Positions 44,502-57,476 are shown, counted from the stretch's first letter. The stretch: DNA of 64,000 nt from Ilex aquifolium (GCA_951799425.1 OX637392.1:53396093-53460092), one strand, 5' to 3'. Notes: generated by a model from the sequence alone, not told the origin. Translations and numbers: made by a program.

Positions 44502-45660
44502 TTTTACCACTTTTGTGATACTTACAATAGATCTTAAAAATATTAAAATTGATTATAAATACTACAAAAATAATAATAAAAACACCCACAAAATTCAAGG
44601 AATTGTTTTGGTCCAAGTTTGAAAGACTGGGGGTTGTCTTTTCTTGGTATGGACAACATTGGAACATTTACTCAACCTCTCTGTCTCTGATACCAAGGCG
44701 CATAATCATGACTTGCATTAACTTAAAAGTAAGGGAGAGCTGTTAGTTAATTGTGTTTTTTTTTTCGAAGGTAAATAAGTTTATTAAATTAAAAAAATAA
44801 AATATACAATAAAATTTAAAACACTGTATAAAAAGTTCACATGAAGCAATACTCACAAAATTTACTCCGTTCATACACCTAGTTTATAAATAAAATAATA
44901 TCTAAAAACTCGAGATTAGGTACAAAAACTATAACCGGTCAATAAGTCCAACTACACGTTCTAAATATTAAGGAAGAACCTTTAACCTCTCTTGAAGATC
45001 CTGTTAAACGCGTTTAATGCGCCTTGAAGGAGAGTGAAGAAGTAATCATCTTTCACAACTGAACTAATGGGTATAATTATTTAGTTAATTATGTTAGGTC
45101 AAATTCAAAATGTCATGGAGAAATGATTACGGGAGAGTTGAGACTTCGACGCGGAGTCAAATATGGAATCCTTAACCCAAATTTGATATGAATTCGACTT
45201 TAACTTAAATCATTTATATCGAGTAATGTCCGTACCTTATATTTTTTATATTGGAAGCTGAGTTAAACTTGATTTGAAATTACAATTCGAACTTTATTCC
45301 AGCGTTTTAAATTAGCCTGAAATTATTGTCTAACCCAAATTCACAAATTTTGGTTACAACCTAAAAACCCTATCCCAAACTTGAATTTAAATTGAATTTA
45401 TTTATTTTTTTCCAATTTGAACCAGAGTATTGAAAGTTTTTGGCTAATCCGATCTATCTAAGTTGCATCCCTAAAGTGGACAATTGAAGTTTACTCAACA
45501 GACAATAATACAGTTCTGGTGAAATTCAATCAATTATTAAACTTACTGGGTCCGACTAGGTGTGGCTTTGTAGATTTCAACAGTCCTTCAATAAACTTAA
45601 GCAAAACCATGTGAAAGACGTGGGATGAGTCTCAACCACCATGTTGTAATACTATTTCCG
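44502..45660. other. Intergenic upstream of the GDSL gene
   Basis: AT-rich with no gene recognised. A degenerate transposon-like stretch may be present, but no ends were found. Confidence 0.5.
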
Positions 45661-45663
45661 AAT

Positions 45664-45684
45664 TATTTATATATATATATATAG
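45664..45684 (+). promoter_or_regulatory. TATA region of the GDSL gene
   Basis: An extended TTTATATATATATATATATA stretch lies about 40-60 bp before the ATG at 45724, a suitable position for a TATA box with a short leader. Confidence 0.5.
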
Positions 45685-45723
45685 CTTGAATGTTTTACAC
45701 TTTCAAGTCCTCATTCCTTAACA

Positions 45724-48326
45724 ATGGTTTTATTTTCTTCTAGGTTTTCACAAGTGAACTCCTATGCATATGCTTTCCTTGTACTTTTAATTTCCGCCAA
45801 AAATGCAACCGGATGCTACACATCCCTCTTCGGCTTTGGTGATTCACTCACCGACACCGGAAACCTAGTTAAAATTGACCCGCCCGATGATCCTCCCCAC
45901 GAGGCCTTTCCACCCTATGGAGAAACCTTCTTCCATGTTCCCACCGGCCGTAGCTCTGACGGTCGTCTCATCATTGATTTTATCGGTACGTAACCGTGTA
46001 TCATAGGTCTAAAGATCAAACGTTATATCGTGTAACTGTGTAAAAGTTTGTGTTTATTTGTTTTTGAAGCTAAAATATGTACATATCTAATTTTTAGCAC
46101 AAAAAGTGAGTGAAAAATAAAAATTCACATTTTCAGTTTCCATTCTCACTGCGTATATCCCAATACACCCGTGTGCAATATACCGTTGGAGTTGCAACAC
46201 CCGTGAACATTTTTCAAAACCATGGAGTTATACACAAAAGTAAATACAAGCACATGGTGTAATACACAAAAATATCATTGGTTTTTTTGCAGCTGAATAT
46301 TATGGACTTCCACTAGTACCTCCATATGTTGAATGGAAGAATGCAAAAAGAGCAAATTTTCGTAAGGGTGTGAATTTTGCAGTTATAGGAGCTCCAGCGC
46401 TGGATATAACATTCTATGAAGAAAGAGGAATCTACAATACTGTCACAAATAACTCTCTAAAAGTTCAGCTGCGTTGGTTCAAAGAAATATTGCCATCTCT
46501 CTGCCACTCAACCTCAAGTAAGTCTAAGTGTCTAAAACCCGAGAAAATATCCAATGTAACAATTATATCACATTAGTAGTATTACGTAGTGCTATCATCC
46601 CAAAAAAAAAAAACTATTAAATAGGTAAAGTAAATCTCGCTTGTTTTGGCTTATTATCAAATTGCATGGATTGGATAATTATTACATTCTATGAGTTCAT
46701 CTATTGTTAAATATTGATAATACGTGGCGATGCTGACACCGGACTCGTTGAGTTACCGTTACACGCAATATTTTGTAGCATTTTCTAATACAAGCAATTT
46801 CAAGATAAGGACCCGTGATATTGGACTATTAAGTATATCATGACACGAGCTAAGTCTGATTTATACGCAAAGTATTTTGTAGTATTATGTAATTCAAGCA
46901 TTTTCAAGACAAGGACCCAGGCTATTGGACTATTAAAGTACATCATGATAGGCGCTGAGTTAGCGTCTGAGTTATACATAAAAGTATTTTATAGCATATT
47001 CTTATAGAAGCAATTTCAAGATAAGGACCTACGATATTGGACTATTAAACTTCATTATCACACTCGGGCTTGTTTGTATAGATTTTTGGGGAGGGTTTGA
47101 ATTGGGTTCTTCAAACCCTTCCAAACCTAAACCCCTCCTTATAAAAATGAGATTCAATATTGAATTCAGTCCATACCTAGGGGTGATAATTTTCGACTTA
47201 ATCCGACGACACGACTCGAACTCGACACGAATTTTATAACACGAACTCGATTATAACTCGACACGAATTCGAAAATGACCCGACAAGCGAACACGAAATA
47301 TAAACTGGTCATGTTTGGGTTCAATCCGCAAAACCCGAAATTGACACGATCAACCCGTTTATTTAAAAATTGACACTTTCTCTGTTTTTTCGTTTGTATG
47401 ATAATACGAACACCACGAAATTAACACGATCAACATGTTTAATTAGTATTATAGAAATAAAATATTAATTATTTATAACTGTTTATTAGGCACTGATATA
47501 ATTATTGTATAAAAAAGATATTTTTACTCATTATTATTTTTATTAAGTTAATTTTTAGTTTGTAGAAAAAGAATGAGCATGAGTTCAATTAAGTGAAAAT
47601 ATAATTTTAATGTCAAATTTTTTATTCAAAGTTTATGTGGGTCAACATGCATACGAATACGAACACAACACAACACGAAAATAAACATGTCAACTCGACA
47701 CGACATGATTAGTTAAATGAGTTGAGCTAGGGTTGGCTTATGTTTGACACGAACCCGTAATAACCCAACACGACTCGATTGCCACCCCTATCCATACCTA
47801 TATTTGGTATGCAACGCATACACATGTAAAACCCACGGATATATCATAATTATTAACAACTGTTTGTCCTATAAATGACTATGTTGCCTTTTGGTCAATC
47901 CAATCTATACCTATGTTCGTTTACGTATATTTTCTTCTGTCCTTATTGATATCATATTTGATTTTTTTTCCTTCCTAACTTATGAATAAAACATGAATAT
48001 TGATTAAAATATAACTAGAAAGAAGCTACTCAAAATAACTTTCAACTCCTATAACAAAATTTATATTAAGAAATGAGAACATTTAAGCAAGATAACACAT
48101 ATAATGTTCTAAGAGGTACAACTGTTTTTTACCATTCTTAACCCGTTAACCCACTTCTAAACTCCCCCTCCCGTTAGGTCTGACGAAACTCATGTTCATA
48201 GGGTTCAATCTCCGGGCCAGCTGCGGTCTGAGTTTGGTAACCCAGGTTTGAAAAGTGAACCCAAACATGGGATTTGGAGGTTCGATAGACTATTTTCCCT
48301 AAACCTTGGACAGCAACCCCCCCCCC

Positions 48327-48381
<55 letters not shown>

Positions 48382-51300
48382 CCCACAAAACAAAGAGGCC
48401 CTGGGTGGCTAAGGCTTCATGTGCCTTGAGGTTACCTCTGGATTGGGTTTCAGCTCCCCCAGTTGAGCTCAATTATGCTCTTGTTAAGGATTGTAATGAT
48501 GCTTTTATCAATTAAATGAATTATAGTCTTTGCTCCAAAAAAAAAAAAAACTACATCATGACACTCCCCTATATTGTATTAGCCAATACCCCTGTCTGAA
48601 GGCATTGTATAAAAATAATAATAATAATAATCATTTTGGCATGTAAATTGCGTGGTTGTAGAGTGTTGGATGTTGCCAACTACCAAAACCATAAGGCACA
48701 TCGTGTGAGAGCAGTTGAAATTTCACGCGAAAGCAGCTTGATCACTTTTTTATTAGCTATAAACCTCGACTACAAGGGGTGGTCGAGTGCAAATGGGTAT
48801 ATTAGAATGTAATGGGGTGGGGGTGTAAATGGGTCTAACTACAGGGGGATAAAGTGAAGTTTTCTTAGTTTATTTCTCCCAATCAGAAAAAGTAAGTTAA
48901 TTCTTCTATTTATTTTCAAAGAGGGGAATCACAGGAAAATTGTGTCAATCCAAAGCCAATTGCAAATAATTTTATTTTAAAAATTAAAAACATGAATATG
49001 CAAATCAAAGGGCATTCGTAGAGATTCTGAACCAAGGTTCATGCCAATATATGGCATGTATTTGGTTGTTATTCTTAGTAATATGGCGTGTTTGGTAGGA
49101 ATGATGAAAATATGGAAGGATAAAAAATATGAGTAATATATATTTCTATCCTTCATGGGAGGAATCCTTATTTTACTCCTTTTGTGTTTGATAATGATGG
49201 AAAATGAAAAGATGAAAAAAGTATAGGTATATATTTTACCATTATATATATGTATCAAATTAATGTATGCATAATATGTAATATATAAATATGATGTATG
49301 CATATATTAAGGATATAAAAGTAAATAATATACATTTAAACCCACATAACTAATTTTTCATCCATATTTTCTTCCAATTTTGGAGAGTTAGATTTTAGTG
49401 AGATGGAAGGAAGATTAATCATTTCACTTTTATATCCTTCCCAAACATGATGTTTTATCTATCCTTCCAAATTTTCATCATTTCACTTTTTCATCCTCCC
49501 ACTTTTCCGTTATACCAAACAAAGCATTATAGTCCGTTTGGTAGGATGTATAGAAAAATTGAAAGATGGAAAGTGGGAGTGATACACTTTCTATCCTTTA
49601 AGGGAAGAGCCATTCATTTTGCATCCTTCTATTTTTCTATTGTACCAAACGAAGCAAAGTAAATGCACCAGCATCTGTTCTTAATACTGTTATGATAATG
49701 TGTAGGTTGCAGTGAATTCCTTCAGAGCTCTCTATTTCTATTGGGACCGTTTGGAGGGAATGACTATAGCCATTCATTCTATTCAAATGCCAGCATAGAT
49801 GAGGTTCAATCATTTGTACCCCTTGTAACTAAAGCCATCGGTTCAGCCATCAGCGTAAGAATCTAAGCTTGCTATTTGAAGAATGGCGTAAATGGACTTT
49901 TCTAACGCTATTTTGTTTTACAAAAAATGGCGTGGTTTTTTAGTGTCAACATTTCAATCTTAGCCTCCAAATGGTAATGCCTTTTCAAAGTACTTTTTTT
50001 TTAAAGCAAAACAAAAAAGTAAAAAGTAAATTTGACAAAAAAAAAATGATTATTGCTTAAAGCCAAAGCAAAAAAAAAAGCAAAAACATGTTTGATAAAC
50101 ATATTAGTGTGTGTCTGTGTATTTTTGCTTATTATTGTATATAATTTTTAGTGTATTAGTATGTGTGTGTATTTTTGATGTACTAGTGTGTTTTAATTTT
50201 TTTGGTATATTAATTTGTATTGTTAAGTGTTAGTGTGTGAGTGTATGTGGTCTGGTGTATTAGTGTGTGCGTGTGTATGTGTATGTACATGTGTTTTGTT
50301 GTATAAGTTTATGTGCGAGTGTGTGTTTTTTGGTGTATTAGTGCATGTGTGCTTTTGGTATATTAGTGTGTGTGTGTGTGTGCGTTTGTGTGTTTTTGGT
50401 ATATTAGTGTGTGTGCATTTGGTTGTGTAGTGCGTGATTTTGGTGTACTAAGTGTGTCTGTATTTTGGTGTATTAGTGTTTGTGTATGTGTGTTTTGGTG
50501 AATTAAGAAGCGTATTTTTGTTTTAATTCATTAGTGTGTGTGTGTGTGTGTGTAAAATTTGTAATTTGCTTTAAAAAAAATTTTGCTTTTAGAAAATAAC
50601 TCAAATTTTATATTTTTTTTAAAAGTTCTTTTTTTGATACGAAAATAAATGCTATTTTTGCTTACTTTAGTGTTTATGAATATTTTTGTAATGGGGAATT
50701 TTTCATTTTACATCCTTAAATTATGACTTCAGTGTCATTTCGTCCTCTCTATTATTGAGTTTTTCAAAATTATCTTCTCACTAACTTGAGTATACTTAAC
50801 ATTGCCCCAAAACATTGGTTTTGTTTGTAAACGCACAACAATAATGTGATTTTCAAACAAAGTAAAACAATTCAAGTGTTTCAGGGGCAAAATGATACAA
50901 CTTTGCATCTCATTCGTAAAGCACATTCCAATCTAAACACCGTAAAACAAAGAATCATATTTGAAGGTGCAACATAAAAAACAAGACAGTTGTTAGGACA
51001 GTGTGAGGCACAAGTACAATTTAGGGGGTCAAAGTATTTTTTTTTCTGCAAAATGGTTTTTTTTTTTTCTACAAAATATTTTTGTTTATGACTTTATTAA
51101 TTGTAAATTGAGTGCCACTAATAAATTATGACATTTTTATATTAGATAGTATGTCTAATATGGATTGTATGTCTGTATAGATTTAGGGTTGCTTACCTAC
51201 ATTACTCATCCAAAACCTAAAAAAAAAATAAAAAAGAAGTTAAATCGTGTAGCAAGATAAATTTTGTAAAATTAACTTTTTCATTGCAATGCAGGAACTA

Positions 51301-52030
51301 ATTGATCTTGGGGCTGTGACACTCGTAGTCCCTGGGATGATACCATTTGGCTGTTTAGCTGCCTATCTGACAAAATTCGAAACTTCTGATAAGACAGAGT
51401 ATGACTCAATGGATTGCCTTATTTGGCTTAACAAGTTGATTGAGCATCACAATGAACTGCTACAAAGAGAACTCAATGAGATTCGAGAGCTTCATCCTCA
51501 TGCCACCATCATCTATGCTGATTATTACAATGCTGCGATGCCACTTTATCATTCCCCACAAAAATATGGTACAACTTCCTTCACCCCTTCTTTTATATGC
51601 ATCCGTAAATGAATCATTAGTATTTAGAACACTGCATTTATAGAAGATTAGAAAGTATATCTACAGAGAGGCGTACAGAAACCCGAAAAAATGCACAATT
51701 TAATTTTCGAAACATACGGGCATTTGTATTTACTCAATTGCTAGTGAGGCTTAATTACTTGTCGTTGTAGGATTCATGAGAGGAGCTATAGTAGCATGCT
51801 GTGGAACGGGAGGCGTTTACAATTTCAACGTATCTGTGCTGTGTGGTAATAGACCATTTCTTGGTTGTGATAACCCTTCCTTATATGTTGATTGGGATGG
51901 TTATCACTTAACAGAGGCAGCATATAGCTTGATGTCCAAAAGTTTGTTAGATGGACCATACACTATTCCTCAGATTAACTCAGCATGTGTTTCTTTACCT
52001 GTGCCTGCTGATTCTTCCTTCGATAGGTAG
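45724..52030 (+). CDS. GDSL esterase/lipase (five exons)
   Basis: Exons 45724-45985, 46293-46517, 49706-49854, 51295-51568 and 51771-52030 all have GT-AG introns and join to a continuous 389-codon frame. A hydrophobic N-terminus (YAFLVLLISAKNATG) suggests a secretion signal. Block I is FGFGDSLTDTGN with the catalytic Ser. GRSSDGRLIIDF leads into exon 2's AEYYGLPLVPPY, and GVNFAVIGAPALD follows. GGNDY, where the family has the oxyanion Asn, is in exon 3. YADYYNA is in exon 4. CCGTGGVYNFN and DWDGYHLTEAAYS, with the catalytic Asp and His, are in exon 5. Length and exon layout match plant GDSL lipases of the sinapine/acetylajmalan-esterase-like group; the substrate is not predictable. No lesion was seen. 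Introns 2 (3.2 kb) and 3 (1.4 kb) are swollen by transposons and microsatellites. Confidence 0.88.
46765..47065 (+). repeat. Three-copy ~108 bp tandem repeat in GDSL intron 2
   Basis: CAAGATAAGGACCC-type segments recur at about 46801, 46906 and 47016, each followed by ATTGGACTATTAA and preceded by AGCAATTTC. The units are imperfect. Confidence 0.75.
47178..47790. mobile_element. hAT-type non-autonomous element with perfect target duplication
   Basis: It starts TAGGGGTGATAATTTTCG and ends CGATTGCCACCCCTA, an inverted repeat. The perfect 8 bp duplication TCCATACC lies at 47170-47177 and 47791-47798, as expected of hAT transposition. The interior is full of ACACGA/CGACACG motifs and has no gene. 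It sits in intron 2 of the GDSL gene. Confidence 0.9.
48301..48378 (+). repeat. Poly-C then (CA)n microsatellite
   Basis: A C-run at about 48318-48342 is followed directly by a CACACA tract to about 48378, in GDSL intron 2. The following ~150 bp end in an A-run (48537-48550), which hints at a small retroposed sequence. Confidence 0.85.
49086..49525. mobile_element. MITE-like inverted-repeat element in GDSL intron 2
   Basis: GCGTGTTTGGTAGGAATGAT at the left pairs with the complement of ATACCAAACAAAGC at the right. Inner blocks ATGGAAGGATAAAA and TATCCTTCCAAATTT also pair. No target duplication was settled. Confidence 0.7.
49532..49655. mobile_element. 124 bp hairpin MITE abutting the previous one
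   Basis: GTCCGTTTGGTAGGATGTAT at the left pairs with the complement of GCATCCTTC...TGTACCAAACGAAGC at the right, making one long hairpin. It ends 50 bp before exon 3 of the GDSL gene, so it lies close to the branch-point region. Confidence 0.7.
50100..50565 (+). repeat. TG-rich imperfect microsatellite in GDSL intron 3
   Basis: Repeated GTGTATTAGTGTGTGTG-like units alternate with TTTTTGGTGTATTAG. Complementary CA-rich versions occur at 52420-52450 and 53480-53650 downstream, so the two regions are rough inverted copies. Confidence 0.8.
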
Positions 52031-52741
52031 CCTCGAAAAATTCTAAAACCTTGTATTCTTCTCAAATGTCGTAGTGCCATGAGGCTCGTGCACTTGGCTT
52101 CATTTTTATTATAAGCAAATTTCTTATTGAGTGTGTGTTTATGTCATGCTCTATTTTTTTTTTTCAAAACAGTGTGATCAACGTTAAAACCAGTTTAGTA
52201 GAAAAAGACTCGTCGGTCTAGTAATAAAAGGTTTAGAAAATCCGGCTGAGCATTTTATGAACATAAGGTATTCGACGTAATGACAAGAGCATAAACTATG
52301 AGAACAATGGAAATAAAACTAAGTTCGGTCTAGTATAATACAACTAACAAAACAACAACTAATTCAACAAAAAAAGAAATACAGTTGCCAATTGATAATC
52401 ATCAGCTACCTCATCATCAAACACACACACACACACTAATACACAACAGAAGACACAAACTCACTAATATACCAAAAACTGCTCACACAAACAAACATCT
52501 ATATAATAAAGTAGCTTACAATTCAAATTTCAAAATATAAACAAAATGATTTTTGCTTTTCGCAGTTCAGATCGCTTTAAATTTTACTTTAAAGTTAATC
52601 TAACGGCTAATATTAACACCCTAAATTTAATAAGAAAAATAGGCCCATATGGGTCTGTTTGGAGTGACTTTTTAAAAGTATTTCTAGAAATTATTTCTCA
52701 TAAGTACTTTAAAAAAAAAATAATGTTTGAAACCGCCTCAC
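52031..52741. other. GDSL 3' flank
   Basis: The probable 3' UTR extends ~100 bp past the stop. A CA-rich patch lies at 52420-52450. The remainder resembles the sequence around intron 3's TG-rich region in inverted orientation. No gene was found. Confidence 0.5.
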
Positions 52742-53330
52742 AACCACTTCTACCCCCACCACCACTACCTCTACCACCACCACAGCCACCACCACTACCA
52801 CTGCCACCACCACCACCACCACCACCACCACCACCACCACCACTGCCATCGTCACCGCCACTGCTGTTGCCGCCGCCACCACCACCATCGCCACCGCCAT
52901 TGTCGTCGCCACCACCGCCGTCGTCGTCGCCGTCGCCACCAGCCCCACCGTCGTCGCCGCCACCACCACCACCACTGTTGTCGTCGCCGCCGCCACCACC
53001 ACCACCGCCATCGTCATCGCTATCGCCGCCATCATCACCGCCACCACCACCATCGTCGCCATCGCCGTCGCCGTCGTTGTCGTTGTCACCGCCGCCCTAG
53101 CCACCGCCACCACCATTGCTGCCGTCACCGCCATCGCCACCACCACCGCCACCACCACCACCGCCATCACCACCGCCACCACCACCACCACCACCGCCGC
53201 TGCCGCCGCCGCCACCACCACCACCATCGTCGCCGCTGCCACAGATGCCATCGCCGCCGCCGCCGCCGCCACCACGGTCATTGTCACCCACCACAACCAT
53301 CACCGTCTCCTACCACCACCACCTCTCACT
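52742..53330 (+). repeat. ~590 bp imperfect CCACCN trinucleotide array
   Basis: Nearly uninterrupted CCA/CCG/TCG triplets. The array is open in most frames, giving poly-Pro, poly-His or poly-Val/Ala/Gly readings, and so is not evidence of genes. The - strand is (GGT/GGC)n, which has the pattern of two-tier G-quadruplexes. Confidence 0.9.
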
Positions 53331-53479
53331 TCCACTACAACCAATGTTTAAATTCATTTATCTCTCATTTATGTTTGTGATTTAATTTTGGATATGAATA
53401 CAAATATGTTTATTATTTACCATTTTTTATTACTATGTGCCTTCAGACACAGACAATAACTAGTACATTAATATATTAA

Positions 53480-53650
53480 AACACACACACACACACATCA
53501 AATACACAAAATACATACACTAAAACATACAACATACACACCACACTAATAAACCAAAATACAAACACTCATATACACAAACACACCCACTAATACACTA
53601 AAAACACACACACACACCCCACAAAAAATGAACACACACATACTCAAACA
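53480..53650 (+). repeat. CA-rich microsatellite
   Basis: Repeated ACACACACAC and AATACAC strings. It is the rough inverted counterpart of the TG-rich stretch in GDSL intron 3. Confidence 0.75.
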
Positions 53651-55977
53651 CCAAAAAGTGGTTTGCCACTTGTCTTGCTAAGGTTGGAAGATGATGCCAT
53701 GTGTATTAATGGGTCTAATGTCCTCCAACTTTGATTGTTTGAGAAGGTCAACAACATACTTATGTTAGAAAAAATTAATTTTAAGGTTGATAACACTTTT
53801 AGTTTCTAAAGTATGAATTTTTTGTCAATTTATTCCTCATTCTATCAATTTGATCACTCTACCATGGACAAGGAAAATAAATAAGAAAATTTGAAAGAAT
53901 CAACGAACAACAAAATTCCGTTTCTTCACAGCAATATTACTGGTCAAAATATAGGTAAAACCCATAAATATACTTTTTGTATCTAACCTCCACTTTTTAT
54001 GTAATAAAAAGTTTAGATGTGTAAATTTTATTTATTTATTTTTATTTTTTTAGTTACTTTATCATTTTTACCGGGTTTTAGGATCAATTCATGCTTTTAG
54101 GGCGTTCTACAAGAATTTCACGAAGCGAAATCTTCTCAAGAATAAATGCATAGATATATGTGGAAGTTTGTGCTCAAAACATGCTGAGATTCCCTATGGA
54201 CTTAATTAATTATGGTCTTTCCGTGTCTATTTCATTACCTTTTCCTTTCTTTTCTAATTTTCTCATCTACCTAAACCGTGTTGATCAAATGATCAAACTC
54301 ACCCAATTAGAATAATTAAAACTGGAAGTTTGAGTTTGAGCTTAATTTTGGAAGTTTGAGCTTCAAATCTCGTCCGAGAGGAGGTGTGTAAGTGGTGAAA
54401 AAAGTCTAGTCCTTATCTACACATGAATTCAATACGATACGAGTCGTTTAACAACATCCATCTCCTATGTAATTAAGAATAGGTGAGATGCATCGATTTA
54501 TGTAAAAAAGAAATGAGGATAAATGGACAGAGCTAATCGGAGACTAAGATTGTTCCAAAATAAACTTAGATATATTTTTGTAACACTTTCTCTAAGTACT
54601 TTTTTTTCTTCATTGACATTCCTTTTTAAATTAGCTTTTATTTTTGCAATTTCATTCTTTTACTTTTTTCTTATCGGGTTTACTGACTGAAAATAACCTT
54701 AATCATATATATAATACATACGGATTTATGTGTATTACTCTTAACCAAATTGAATTTAGATCATTTTTACAAAATATGAATTAATCATGGTCGTTACTTT
54801 GCTTAAAAATAGAACAAAAGGTTACCAAACAATCCTTAATTAACTTACATCAGATTTAGAGCAATGCAAGTGTTCATGTGCTCTAGTGATATACCACGGG
54901 TTCACTCGAAAATCAATCTTTTTAAAATATGTATGCACACCATCTTTTTAAAATATGTATACACACCTCTTAACTCTTCGAGATCCCGTTATTAGTGGAA
55001 ACATATTTGCTGATAGGAATAATCAATATGGAAAGAATGATGCTTAACAAGTCAAGATGTGACTTCCTCATTTGTATTGTGCGTTTAAAACTTCAACATT
55101 TACTTGAAAGTAACAGAATATCCAATTTGTGTACCAAGTGTTTCTTTCAATATAATCTAGTCTCCAATTTACGGTTAAGTAATAATGTTAATTTAATCAA
55201 GTATTCTTTGACCTCGAGATTAGTATAAAACTCGGGATGCGTACAATCTTATGTAAAATCAAGTGAATCGAATAAATTAAGACGACTTTTTGAGATTCAA
55301 ACTTGATAATCGGAGTTATTGATCATCTAAATTTTACTATACAAACTATTCTTACGGGTTTTGAAGATTAATCTTTGTCTCTTAACAAGTCATATCATTT
55401 TTTTTTATTTTTTGAAAAGAACAAATCATATCAGTAGTCCATCAGCTTTCATTCTGTGTTTGTTCAAAGGTGATATTCAATCTTACCAATTTGATTTCTG
55501 AAGAAATAATTGCGTGGAAATATAACGCAATAAATTTTATAATTTGGACATTAACTATCTACTAACTATCAAACTATGACAGCAATTAAAAAACATTCAA
55601 ACATATATCAAAACCATTCACCATATAGATATATAAGCTTTCAAAGCTAACTAAAGTAAATTTCTCCAATCTTACATCCATACATCTAAATAGTATTAGT
55701 TCTCAAAATAAACTACTAACTACCGAATGTTTATACATCACTAAATAATTAATTCAAAATTAATAAGTTGTAGAAATAACTTTAAGCCTCATCGCTGGGA
55801 TCACCATCTTGATCAACCTCGGTCTCAATATTCACCTGCTCATTCAACTTGTTACAAGAGGTGAGAAAAAATTTGTAGAAAATTCATCTCAAATCTAAAC
55901 AAGATTTTTAAAACATAAAGTAGGAAGTCTCTTTTGCAAAATAGCATATATAGCTTTTGAAAGTAAAATAATGTCAA
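53651..55977. other. Intergenic, AT-rich, no gene recognised
   Basis: Both strands were scanned. Only short frames without recognisable domains were found. On the - strand at 55870-55797 an acidic stretch ending EVDQDGDPSDEA and a stop looks protein-like, but it is too short to assign and may belong to the adjoining degenerate LTR-like region. Confidence 0.45.
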
Positions 55978-57476
55978 TTGTAACGATCTCAAGTTTTCGA
56001 AATATAGTAATTCAATAACATAAATAAACATTTAAGAATCATAGTAAATAAAAAATAAATCAATAACATTATCTCAAGTGTTTCATGTGTGTTAGTTGTT
56101 TCTCAAGAATTTACACAATAAACCTATTTCGTTCACCTACCACAAACACAAATAATCTCAATCATTCCCCACAGGGCCATATCACAAACCACTTTAGAAA
56201 GAGCGACAACCATCTCATACAACATTGACGATTTCATTCTTAGGAAATGTATACCATCCCTCAACCTTAGACCTACGTCAACAATAGTGGTTGACCTTTC
56301 AAGGAAACAACCTCCTACAAGTGTTAGGTAATCATCTCACCTCAATTGGGATAGACTAGCTTCTAACACTCTACCATAGCTGTCAAAAGTAATCCAAGCC
56401 TGTCACACCCAAATCATCCAACAGACAAAAACGACAACTTTATCAAAAATCGTATACTCAACCAATTATAATTTTCATTAAAATTCATGTATAACAAGTT
56501 TATAATTCTCAACGTACAAGAATAACGAAATTAAAATATGTAAGAGATCGTATCAAGGAATCTTTATTTACGGAATTAAAAATTCTACGATTTTCTCAAA
56601 ACTTTCGATTTTTGGAGAGAAAAACATACACTTGAATGTAAAACATAATTTATTCAAGAATTAGAGTTTATAAATCGAGAATGAATGAATATTATAAGAA
56701 AATCATGTAATTTTTCAAGAATTAGGGTTTTGAAATTCACGAACAATAATTTCTTAAATATAAAATATGTGTTTTGTTCAAGAACTATTCATAAGTTTTT
56801 AAGACACCAAGACAAGATTCTTTTCTATCATAAGAATATCATTTAAGAGTAAAAACATACAAAAATAATATTCCTAGCCTCAATGAAAGAATTCAAGAAG
56901 GAACTCCTACCTTTATCTAATGTATGTTTGTAACCCTAGCGTATTTGATCCGTTCCAAACGTGAAAATTCCTCTGAATCTTGTGTTTTCTCATTTTCTCT
57001 CACTCTCTAGGGTTTTCTAGGGTCAAAGACTACTAAAATTGACCAGGGGACGTCCTTAGGGTATTTATAGAGTTAGAATCTGAACAGTTGACATGAGCTT
57101 CATCACTATAAAAATCGTACTTACATTCGAATGGAGATTTGTGTTTAAATGGAGATTTGCGTTCGAACGTATCTTCGAACGTGACTTGACGTTCGAACAT
57201 TCCTTACTCCCAATATCTCAATTATTGTCAAATTTTTTGTCAGACATCAAAATACTGTAGCTAAGCTCGTTCAAATGTGACTTTGCATTCGAACATGAGT
57301 CTAATTTTTGTCTCAACTCTTAATGCAATTTTAACCTATTTAGAACTTGATCTACAAAATATTTGTGAAATACACTTTTGTAACTCTTAGAATCTAGTTT
57401 CTATTATTCAAAAATCAGGTCAATTTACTGTCAGAGTAGAAAGTTATAGGTGAAATACCAAGACAGTATCTAGTTA
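55978..57476 (-). repeat. Degenerate LTR-like sequence
   Basis: The + strand left end TGTAACGATCTCAAGTTTTC resembles the TGTAACGACCC termini of many plant Ty3/gypsy LTRs. Just past the right end, in - strand sense, AAGTTAAGGGGAGAATAAC resembles a polypurine tract. The interior has TATTTATAG near 57064 and repeated CGTTCGAACG palindromes near 57150-57290. No coding region follows on the right, so it could be a remnant or a misreading. Confidence 0.35.

Noticed and set aside
52546..53385. Proline-, histidine- and valine/alanine-rich open frames on both strands
   Set aside because: They arise from the CCACCN triplet array, which lacks stop codons in most frames. No start context or domain supports a gene.
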